10,887 nucleotides of DNA from Planctomycetota bacterium. Lineage in GTDB: Bacteria; Planctomycetota; Phycisphaerae; UBA1845; PWPN01. This document shows positions 6,068-10,887 of the stretch, piece by piece; the stretch's first letter is position 1, and every line of letters begins with the position of its first letter. The stretch spans positions 1-10,887 of the forward strand of contig JACQVT010000509.1 in NCBI GenBank assembly GCA_016209665.1. The letters are read 5' to 3'. The position numbers and the translations under genes are program-made. The notes under the pieces were generated by a model. The model saw only the letters and a program-made list of their open reading frames with translations, ran no database searches and was not told the DNA's origin.

Positions 6068-8038
6068 ATGGCCGTGACTTCCATCAACATCACGCGGGTC
6101 AGCAACAACCTGCAGACGATGTCGCTGCTGGAGTCGCTGCGCCGCAACACGCTCAACCTGTTTCTGGAGAAGAACCGCATCGCCTCGGGCAACCGGTTCA
6201 CCTCGCCCAGCGAGGACCCGGTGAACGCCGGCAAGGCCGTCTCGCTGACGGAAATCCTCGAGCGGCAGGAGCAGATCCTCGCCAACATCCGCCACGCCGA
6301 CAGTTTCCTGGCGGCCACCGACTCGTCGATCGGCGAGGTGAACGACCTGCTGACCCAGGCTTATTCGATCGCCTCCGAGATGGTGAACACGACCGCCGAC
6401 GACTCGCAGCGGACCTCGATGGCCGAGTTGGTGCAGGGCATCATCGACCAACTGGTGACGGTCGGGAACCGGACGTACCAGGGGGTTCAGTTGTTCGGCG
6501 GACAGCGGACGACGGCCCCGCCGTTCACGCAGACGACGGGCGGGGTGGAGTACGTCGGAGACACGGGTGCCCTGACGGCCCACGTCGACCATGGGCTGAA
6601 CCAGACCATCAACCTGACCGGGGCCGAGTTGTTCGGCGCCCTGTCGAGCCGCGTCAGCGGCTTCGTGGACCTCAACCCTGTCATCACCGACGACACGCGG
6701 CTGGTCGACGTCTCGGGGGCCGCGAACGTCGGCGTCGCCCGCGGGTTGATCCGCATCACGCTCGATTCGCCGGCGACCAGCTTCGTGGTGGACCTGACCC
6801 AGGCGGATACGGTCGGTGACGTGGTGGACTACATCAACGGCGCGGCCGCCGCCGCGGGCCTGACCGTCGGCGTGGGGGGAGACTTTGACGCCGCCATCGG
6901 TGCAACCCGCACGGGCATCGACATCAGCATCGGGGCGGGCACGATCAGCGTGGCCGAGGTCGGCCAGGGCGTCACCGCCCGCGACCTCGGCCTGCGGGCC
7001 ACCAACGCCCCGGGCGTCAACGGTGTCGATCTCAACGCCCGCCTCACGACCAGCACCACGGTCGCATCGCTGTTCGGCGGGGCGGGGGGGAGCCTCGGCG
7101 CGATCCAGATTGCCAACGGCAATACCATCGCGACGATCGACCTGAGCGGGGCGGCGACCGTCGGCGAGATTCTCAACCGGATCACCGGGAGCCATTTGAA
7201 CGTCGAGGCCCAGATCAACGCGGCGGGCATGGGCATCGACATCGTCAACCGCGTATCGGGGGCTCGGCTGAGCGTGGGCGAGGCGGGGGGGAACACGGCC
7301 GAGATGCTCGGCATCCGCTCGATGCACGGCGGCACGGCGCTGAGCGCCCTGAACGATGGCGCCGGCGTCGGGATCAAGACCGGCCAGCCCGACTTCCGCA
7401 TCGCTGCCCGCGACGGCTCGATCGTGCAGGTCAGCCTGGACGGGGCCCGGACGATCGACGACGTGCTGGCCGCGATCAACACGGCGGCGTCGACGGCGGG
7501 CGTCAACGTGACGGCGTCGCTGGCGACGACGGGCAACGGCATCCGCCTGGTGGACGGCACCGTCGGCTCCGGTACGTTCCGCGTCGAGCCCATGAATGCC
7601 TCGACGGCGGCGACCGACCTGGGCATTTACCAATCCGACACCGCCGGCACGGGCGAGATCGTGGGCGACGACGTCAACACGGTGCGGACGGACAGCGTGT
7701 TCACCGCGCTGTTCGATCTGTTTGACGCCCTGACGGCCACGAACCCGTCGCACATCCAGGAGCAGCAGATTACCCAGGCCGCCGAGACCATCAGGCGGTT
7801 CATGGATCAGGCGATCCAGTTGCAGGGCACGGTGGGGGCCCGCTCCAAGGCCATGTCCACCCGCCTCGACATGACCGAGAGCGCGGTGACGGCGAGCCGG
7901 GCCCTGCTCAGCGAGGTGAAGGACCTGGATTACACCGAGGCGGTGACGAAGTTCCAGCAGACGCAGACGGCGTTGCAGGGCAACCTGATGACGGCGCCGA
8001 TGCTGCTCCAGTTGTCGCTGTTGAACTTCCTGCGGTGA
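6068..8038 (+). CDS. flgL: FlgL, hook-filament junction protein 2, enlarged
   Basis: FlgL (HAP3) is the second junction layer, on which flagellin polymerises. The N-terminus reads VSNNLQTMSLLESLRRN (11-27) and then RIASGNRFTSPSEDPVNAGK (37-56). The latter is the D0/D1 flagellin-family motif, and it continues into helices up to YQGVQLFGG (138-145). The C-terminal D1/D0 helices (about 545-656) include VGARSKAMSTRLDM, LSEVKDLDYTEAVTKFQQTQTALQ and a terminal LLQLSLLNFLR. The length of 656 residues is about twice that of E. coli FlgL (about 317). The excess is a central insert (about 200-520) made of three similar beta-rich units. The ATG at 6068 has GAGGA at 6053-6057 (10-nt spacing) and lies 20 nt after flgK. 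It is the last gene before two strong hairpins, so probably the end of the transcription unit. Confidence 0.93.
   Translation: MAVTSINITRVSNNLQTMSLLESLRRNTLNLFLEKNRIASGNRFTSPSEDPVNAGKAVSLTEILERQEQILANIRHADSFLAATDSSIGEVNDLLTQAYSIASEMVNTTADDSQRTSMAELVQGIIDQLVTVGNRTYQGVQLFGGQRTTAPPFTQTTGGVEYVGDTGALTAHVDHGLNQTINLTGAELFGALSSRVSGFVDLNPVITDDTRLVDVSGAANVGVARGLIRITLDSPATSFVVDLTQADTVGDVVDYINGAAAAAGLTVGVGGDFDAAIGATRTGIDISIGAGTISVAEVGQGVTARDLGLRATNAPGVNGVDLNARLTTSTTVASLFGGAGGSLGAIQIANGNTIATIDLSGAATVGEILNRITGSHLNVEAQINAAGMGIDIVNRVSGARLSVGEAGGNTAEMLGIRSMHGGTALSALNDGAGVGIKTGQPDFRIAARDGSIVQVSLDGARTIDDVLAAINTAASTAGVNVTASLATTGNGIRLVDGTVGSGTFRVEPMNASTAATDLGIYQSDTAGTGEIVGDDVNTVRTDSVFTALFDLFDALTATNPSHIQEQQITQAAETIRRFMDQAIQLQGTVGARSKAMSTRLDMTESAVTASRALLSEVKDLDYTEAVTKFQQTQTALQGNLMTAPMLLQLSLLNFLR
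6671..7627 (+). repeat. Three tandem Flagellin_IN-like modules within flgL
   Basis: The central insert of FlgL contains three units of about 100 residues: 202-310, 320-416 and 423-520. Each has the same order: a beta strand with small residues, an (I/V)DL(S/T)-type strand, a helix of the TVGDVVDYIN / TVGEILNRIT / TIDDVLAAIN kind, a strand V-x-(A/V)-x(n)-G-x-GI(D/R)(I/L), and a close of the ARDLGLR / AEMLGIR / ATDLGI kind. This pattern is known for the Flagellin_IN family (PF07196) in flagellin-like proteins. DNA identity between units is low, so the repeats are old, not recent duplications. Confidence 0.7.
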
Positions 8039-8096
8039 CGGCGCATCCCGCCGTCCGTGGAGGTGAACGGAATACCAGGAGAGGGATCGAAGCTTA

Positions 8097-8160
8097 GTCG
8101 CGGCCGACGCTGACCCAACGGCCGCGACGCTCGGGATTGCCCGGCGGTGGTTCCGCCGGG
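8097..8160 (+). terminator. Two tandem GC-rich hairpins after flgL, probable end of the flg transcript
   Basis: GTCGCGGCCG (8097-8106) pairs perfectly over 10 bp with CGGCCGCGAC (8119-8128) around a 12-nt loop. Next, CCCGGCGG (8140-8147) pairs over 8 bp with CCGCCGGG (8153-8160) around the loop TGGTT. They lie 58 nt after the flgL stop, in the 274-nt non-coding gap before fliW. Neither is followed by a run of T, so intrinsic termination is not certain; a Rho-dependent end or 3'-end protection is also possible. The remainder of the gap (8161-8300) shows no recognisable promoter. Confidence 0.55.
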
Positions 8161-8307
8161 TCGCGAATCAGGAAGTCGCAGGCAGTCCGCGCTCCGATGG
8201 AGGTGGTCGGTCACTGCCGGTGGTTCGGGCGTCACGGACGGCGCCCGCCGGACACACCGATGGGGGCGAGGCCCGCCAATCGTCAAGGATGGGTCAGCGC
8301 AGGAGCA

Positions 8308-8325
8308 TTGCGATGATCGTCGCAA
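8308..8325 (+). promoter_or_regulatory. Small hairpin over the fliW start codon
   Basis: TTGCGA (8308-8313) is a perfect complement of TCGCAA (8320-8325) with the 6-nt loop TGATCG. The stem and loop include the ATG of fliW (8313-8315), and the ribosome site AGGAG (8301-8305) lies just outside. Such a fold could lower initiation. Part of it is coding sequence, so coincidence is possible. Confidence 0.35.
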
Positions 8326-8765
8326 CGTCGCGTTTCGGATCGTTGGAGGTCGACGAGGGAAGGCTGATCCACTTCCCGAAGGGCATCCTGGGGTTCCCCG
8401 AACACCAGGCCTATGCCCTGATCCAGACGGCGGAGAACAGTATCTTTTACTGGCTCCAGTCGGTGGATCGGCCCGACCTGGCATTCGTGGTGTGTGACCC
8501 CCGCCTGTTCGTCCCGGACTATGTGGTCCCGGTCAAGCTGGAGGAGCTGTCGCAGATCGGATTGACCGATCCGTCGGCGGCCCAAGTGTTTACGATCGTC
8601 AACAAGGTTGACAACCTGTTGACCGGGAATCTTCAGGGTCCATTGGTGGTGAATGTCGAAACCCGGCAGGCTCGGCAGCTTGTTCTGTCGGACCGCCGGT
8701 ATTCGACGCGGCATCCGCTCATGAACCTCGGGCAACGGCAGGAGGCCGCGGCCCGAACGGCTTAG
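8313..8765 (+). CDS. fliW: FliW, flagellin-binding assembly factor and CsrA antagonist
   Basis: FliW binds free flagellin and, when released, binds CsrA and relieves repression of flagellin translation. The 150-residue protein matches the family throughout: an N-terminal strand FGSLEVDEGRLIHFPKGILGFPE (8-30), the hallmark FYWLQSVDRPDLAFVVCDP (45-63), DYVVPVK, a central VFTIVNKVDNLLTGNLQGPLVVN (92-114), and a C-terminal RQARQLVLSDRRYSTRHPL. ATG 8313 is chosen because AGGAG at 8301-8305 lies 7 nt upstream and the FliW homology begins there; the frame is open further upstream (to 8220) without family similarity. It is followed by csrA and then flagellin, the other two members of the circuit. Confidence 0.96.
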   Translation: MIVATSRFGSLEVDEGRLIHFPKGILGFPEHQAYALIQTAENSIFYWLQSVDRPDLAFVVCDPRLFVPDYVVPVKLEELSQIGLTDPSAAQVFTIVNKVDNLLTGNLQGPLVVNVETRQARQLVLSDRRYSTRHPLMNLGQRQEAAARTA

Positions 8766-8800
8766 ACGCTCGGCGGCCGGAACGTCCTATAATATAGTAG
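8762..8800 (+). promoter_or_regulatory. Probable csrA promoter with perfect TATAAT -10 box
   Basis: TATAAT at 8788-8793 is a perfect vegetative -10 element in an unusually AT-rich patch (8788-8799) of a GC-rich region. The -35 is weak: TTAGAC at 8762-8767 (20-nt spacing) or GACGCT at 8765-8770 (17-nt spacing). Transcription would start near 8800 and give csrA a leader of about 184 nt, independent of fliW. The weak -35 suggests an activator or a modest basal level. Confidence 0.6.
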
Positions 8801-8828
8801 AGCCCCATCGGGGCGGTCGTTCCGGTCG
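8774..8828. repeat. Inverted repeat enclosing the csrA promoter and a 5' hairpin
   Basis: CCGGAACG (8777-8784) is repeated as its exact complement CGTTCCGG (8818-8825). Two further pairs outside a G-T mismatch (8774-8775 with 8827-8828) extend the arms. They surround the TATAAT patch and an inner hairpin, GCCCC (8802-8806), loop ATC, GGGGC (8810-8814). In DNA this could be a protein-binding palindrome or a cruciform. In RNA from a 5' start at 8800 only the inner hairpin forms, right at the 5' end. Messages that read through from fliW could form the whole structure. Confidence 0.6.
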
Positions 8829-8983
8829 GTCGCTTGCGTCGCTATCGGCTGCCCAGCCGTGGACGCGGAGCGGCGGTCAGGTTTGCCGACCTGCAGCCGC
8901 GCGTCAGCCCAGGTGCCGACGAGTCCGTGTCCGGCGGGCGGAGTTAATACAGAGCATCGGCATGGCCAAGGAAGGAGCCGAGG
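8800..8983 (+). promoter_or_regulatory. Structured 5' leader of csrA, no recognised riboswitch
   Basis: After the 5' hairpin (8802-8814) comes CGGCT (8846-8850) pairing with AGCCG (8855-8859). Then a two-part stem: GCGGC (8870-8874) with GCCGC (8896-8900), internal loop GGT/CA, then CAGGT (8878-8882) with ACCTG (8889-8893) around a 6-nt loop. Near the start codon, GGA occurs three times (8970, 8974 and 8982), two of them in AAGGAAGGAG, the ribosome site (8968-8977; 6 nt to the ATG). GGC (8964-8966) can pair with GCC (8977-8979), which exposes these GGA motifs in a loop. CsrA binds such GGA loops and often represses its own message, so autoregulation is plausible. Confidence 0.5.
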
Positions 8984-9235
8984 ATGTTGGTGCTATCCAG
9001 ACAACGCGACCAGACCATCATGATCGGGGACGACATCGAGATCACGGTGGTTGACATCCGTGGCGACAAGGTTCGTCTCGGAATCAACGCCCCCCCGCAG
9101 GTCCCCGTCCATCGCAAGGAAGTCTACGATGCGATCAAACGTGAGAATCGTGAAGCGGCCAGTGTGAAGCCGGAGGACATTGCCAAGGTGGCGGGATCGC
9201 CTCGGTCAGAGAGGGGAGCCTCGGACCAGGGCTGA
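8984..9235 (+). CDS. csrA: CsrA, RNA-binding carbon storage / flagellin translation repressor
   Basis: CsrA is a dimeric RNA-binding protein that blocks ribosome binding at GGA-containing hairpins. The 83-residue product begins MLVLSRQRDQTIMIGDDIEI and has the conserved RNA-contact residues: L4, R6 and the VHRKEVYDAI segment with R44. A C-terminal extension (about 52-83) begins KRENREAAS. It resembles the tail of Bacillus CsrA needed for inhibition by FliW, unlike the shorter E. coli protein of 61 residues. The start ATG 8984 has the strong site AAGGAAGGAG at 8968-8977. fliW lies upstream and the flagellin gene downstream, so the likely main target is flagellin translation. Confidence 0.97.
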   Translation: MLVLSRQRDQTIMIGDDIEITVVDIRGDKVRLGINAPPQVPVHRKEVYDAIKRENREAASVKPEDIAKVAGSPRSERGASDQG

Positions 9236-9275
9236 CCCGCCGGCTGGCGGGCCTCGGCCGGCGGCGTCCCGCCGG
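9236..9275 (+). terminator. Two back-to-back GC hairpins directly after csrA
   Basis: CCCGCC (9236-9241) pairs with GGCGGG (9246-9251) around a GGCT loop, starting at the base after the csrA stop. CCGGCGG (9258-9264) pairs with CCGCCGG (9269-9275) around a CGTC loop. No T-run follows. They may end or thin out csrA transcription, or mark a processing site between csrA and the far more abundant flagellin message. I found no convincing sigma-28 or sigma-54 promoter for flagellin in 9236-9348. Confidence 0.45.
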
Positions 9276-9298
9276 ATGAGCCGACCGGACCGCGAGCC

Positions 9299-9317
9299 AT
9301 CCGTCAAGACGACGGAT
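9299..9317 (+). promoter_or_regulatory. Upstream hairpin in flagellin leader, possible first CsrA site
   Basis: ATCCGTC (9299-9305) is perfectly complementary to GACGGAT (9311-9317) with the 5-nt loop AAGAC. The 3' arm carries ACGGA, a weak match to the CsrA core ANGGA. Its GGA (9314-9316) lies 22 nt before the GGA of the ribosome-site hairpin, a distance that one CsrA dimer can bridge. Because the GGA is in the stem and not the loop, binding would require opening of the arm. Confidence 0.45.
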
Positions 9318-9327
9318 TCGCAGCCAA

Positions 9328-9345
9328 GTAATCAAGGAGGATTGC
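9328..9345 (+). promoter_or_regulatory. CsrA-site hairpin with the flagellin Shine-Dalgarno in its loop
   Basis: GTAATC (9328-9333) pairs with GATTGC (9340-9345), six pairs of which one is G-U, leaving the loop AAGGAG (9334-9339). The loop is the ribosome site of the flagellin gene (AAGGAGGA 9334-9341, 8 nt before the ATG). Together with C9333 it reads CAAGGA, the established CsrA core motif, in the preferred hairpin-loop position. This parallels the Bacillus hag leader, where CsrA covers the ribosome site. With csrA and fliW directly upstream, translational control of flagellin by CsrA is well supported by sequence. Confidence 0.75.
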
Positions 9346-9348
9346 ACA

Positions 9349-10797
9349 ATGGCTCGGATCAACACGAACGTCCCGGCAATCGTCGCCCAGCGAACACTGA
9401 GGCAGACGCAACGCGATCTCCAACTCTCGCTGGAGCGACTCTCCAGCGGTTTGCGGATCAACCGCGGGGCCGACGACCCTGCCGGGCTGATTAACTCAGA
9501 AACCTTGCGGGCCGAGATTGCCGGCGTCGACAAGGCGATCAGCAACTCCCAGCGGGCGATCAACATCATCGCCACCACCGAAGGGGCCCTGAACGAGGTC
9601 GCCGCCCTTCTGGTGGACATCCAGGGACTGATCGTCGAGACGGCGAACGACGCGGCCCTGTCGGACGAAGAGAAGCGGGCCAACCAGTTGCAGATCGACT
9701 CGGCGATCGAGTCGATCACGCGGATCGCGAACACCACCACGTTCGCGGGCCGCAAGCTGCTCAACGGCTCGCTGGACTACGTGACCAGCGGCGTCGACAC
9801 GGCGGCCCTGGCGACGCTGGCCGTCACCGGGGTCCAGTTCGGGACTGCCACCTTCATTCCCGTGGACATCGTGGTGACCACGTCCGCCCAGAAGGGCGAG
9901 CTGTTCTGGCGGAACAGCGCCGTTCCCGCCGGACAGAACATCGCCATCGAGGTGCAGGGCACCAAGGGCGTGACGACGTTCGAGTGGGGCTCCGGCGTGA
10001 CGGCGGCGCGGATCCTGGCCGCGGTCAACATGGAGAGCCAGGCCACCGGCGTGGAGGCGGTGTACATCAACAGTGCCAACCCCGCCAGCGGCATCATCTT
10101 CCGCAGCACGGGCTACGGGAGTGACCAGTTCGTCTCCATCCGCGACCTGCCGACGGGCGATCCGCTCGGTACGGTCGACGCCCTGGGCAGCGCCAAGGTC
10201 CGCGACGAGGGACAAGACGCCATCGCTCTGGTCAACGGGGCCACGGCCCGTGGCCGCGGGCTGGACCTGACGTTGAACACCCGCACCCTCGACGTGAATT
10301 TCACGTTGCGCGAGGATTTCGGGCTCGGTTCGACGACGTTCGCGATTACCGGCGGCGGCGCCCTGTTCCAGCTCGGGCCCGACGTCTCCACCAACCAGCA
10401 GGTCAACATCGGCGTGCAGTCGGTGGCGGCCACCAAGCTGGGCAACGCGAACGTCGGGTTCCTCAGCCAGATCATGCAAGGCCAGGAATTCGAGGTCATG
10501 GGTGGGCCGGTCAAGGCCAGCCGGGCGTCGGACATCATCGAGGTCGCCATCCGGCAGGTCTCGGTCCTGCGTGGTCGGCTGGGTGCGTTCGAGCGGAACG
10601 CCCTGCAGACCAACATCAACTCGCTCACGATCACCATGGAGAACCTGACCTCCAGCGAGTCGGCCATCCGCGACACCGACTTTGCGGCCGAGACCTCCCG
10701 GCTCACGAGGTCCCAGATCCTGGTGAACGCCGGCACGAGCGTCCTGGCCCTGGCCAACACGACCTCGCAGAGCGTGCTCAGCCTGCTCGGCCGGTAA
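9349..10797 (+). CDS. fliC: Flagellin, filament subunit
   Basis: Flagellin is exported and polymerises into the filament. The N-terminal D0/D1 part (1-140) is classical: MARINTNVPAIVAQRTL, LERLSSGLRINRGADDPAGL (28-47), AINIIATTEGALNEVAALL, then ANTTTFAGRKLLNG (127-140). The C-terminal D1/D0 part (about 388-482) has GAFERNALQTNINSL, then TSSESAIRDTDFAAETSRLT and a final helix ending in VLSLLGR. The middle (about 141-387) is variable and surface-exposed; residues 170-266 look like a Flagellin_IN module and GSAKVRDEGQDAIALVNGA (280-298) like a segment of epsilonproteobacterial-type FlaA. The length is 482 residues. ATG 9349 has the perfect ribosome site AGGAGG (9335-9340) in a hairpin loop. The usual TLR5 motif is altered (D at the key arginine). 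Confidence 0.97.
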   Translation: MARINTNVPAIVAQRTLRQTQRDLQLSLERLSSGLRINRGADDPAGLINSETLRAEIAGVDKAISNSQRAINIIATTEGALNEVAALLVDIQGLIVETANDAALSDEEKRANQLQIDSAIESITRIANTTTFAGRKLLNGSLDYVTSGVDTAALATLAVTGVQFGTATFIPVDIVVTTSAQKGELFWRNSAVPAGQNIAIEVQGTKGVTTFEWGSGVTAARILAAVNMESQATGVEAVYINSANPASGIIFRSTGYGSDQFVSIRDLPTGDPLGTVDALGSAKVRDEGQDAIALVNGATARGRGLDLTLNTRTLDVNFTLREDFGLGSTTFAITGGGALFQLGPDVSTNQQVNIGVQSVAATKLGNANVGFLSQIMQGQEFEVMGGPVKASRASDIIEVAIRQVSVLRGRLGAFERNALQTNINSLTITMENLTSSESAIRDTDFAAETSRLTRSQILVNAGTSVLALANTTSQSVLSLLGR

Positions 10798-10799
10798 TA

Positions 10800-10815
10800 C
10801 GCCCCTGGCGGGGCG
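10800..10815 (+). other. Short GC hairpin just after the flagellin stop
   Basis: CGCCCC (10800-10805) pairs with GGGGCG (10810-10815) around a TGGC loop, 2 nt after the TAA. It may protect the 3' end of the message or act with the larger hairpin downstream. No T-run follows it. Confidence 0.45.
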
Positions 10816-10846
10816 GCACCAGTGATCTGCAGTCCGCGCCTTTCCC

Positions 10847-10881
10847 CAGGCGCAGGCGACGACACCCGTCGCCTGCGCCTG
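10847..10881 (+). terminator. Strong terminator-like hairpin after flagellin (15-bp stem)
   Basis: A perfect 15-bp stem is formed by bases 10847-10861 (starting CAGGCGCAGG) and 10867-10881 (ending CTGCGCCTG), with the loop ACACC (10862-10866). It lies 49 nt after the flagellin stop. It is the longest perfect inverted repeat that I noticed in the window and fits the end of a highly expressed gene. The sequence after it, to the window edge, has no U-tract, so the mechanism cannot be decided. Confidence 0.7.
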
Positions 10882-10887
10882 TCCCAT

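Noticed and set aside
6044..7753. 569-aa open frame on the - strand opposite flgL
   Set aside because: Same antisense codon-bias effect; FlgL is unambiguous on the + strand.
8220..8312. Upstream extension of fliW by 31 residues
   Set aside because: No FliW similarity in that part, and AGGAG at 8301-8305 points to ATG 8313.
8830..8960. c-di-GMP riboswitch, 6S or SRP RNA in the csrA leader
   Set aside because: Stems are present but none of the conserved sequence cores of these RNAs could be found.
9236..9348. Dedicated sigma-28 or sigma-54 promoter for flagellin
   Set aside because: The stretch is too GC-rich and has neither a TAAA/GCCGATAA nor a TGGC-N8-TTGC pattern. The promoter may lie inside csrA, or the gene may be co-transcribed.

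Overview
The window is a compact, high-GC block of flagellar genes, all on the + strand. It runs from the last codons of a probable flgG into flgA, flgH, flgI, a short flgJ-type rod-binding gene, a flgN-like chaperone gene, flgK, flgL, fliW, csrA and a flagellin gene (fliC/hag). The P-ring and L-ring genes show a diderm cell envelope. The pairing of FliW with CsrA, the GC-rich hairpins between genes and the heptamer tandem repeats suggest a planctomycete (Phycisphaerae-like) or another deep-branching diderm. That taxonomic guess is inference; no rRNA or marker gene lies in the window.

Layout. Positions 1-24 end a flgG-like frame. 25-183 is non-coding and holds a 7-bp tandem repeat. 184-3422 encodes the ring-building set: FlgA (P-ring chaperone), FlgH (L-ring) and FlgI (P-ring). 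A palindromic, repeat-like spacer (3423-3523) supplies the ribosome binding site and start of the flgJ-like gene. That gene overlaps a flgN-like gene, which is followed after 2 nt by flgK and then by flgL. FlgN is the export chaperone for exactly these two hook-filament junction proteins. Two strong GC hairpins (8097-8160) after flgL probably mark the end of this transcription unit.

The second half, fliW-csrA-flagellin, is a regulatory module. FliW binds free flagellin and also antagonises CsrA, and CsrA represses flagellin translation. The sequence supports this circuit directly. The flagellin ribosome binding site lies in the loop of a small hairpin (9328-9345) with the CsrA core CAAGGA, and a second GGA-bearing hairpin lies about 22 nt upstream. 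The csrA C-terminal tail resembles the FliW-responsive type. csrA also seems to have its own promoter: a perfect TATAAT box enclosed in an inverted repeat, followed by a structured leader of about 180 nt.

Oddities: FlgL is about twice the usual length because of three tandem beta-rich modules, and related modules appear in FlgK and flagellin. FlgH has no lipobox cysteine. Flagellin lacks the arginines of the TLR5-recognised motif. I see no clearly new system. The most interesting parts are the csrA and flagellin leaders and the modular expansion of FlgL.
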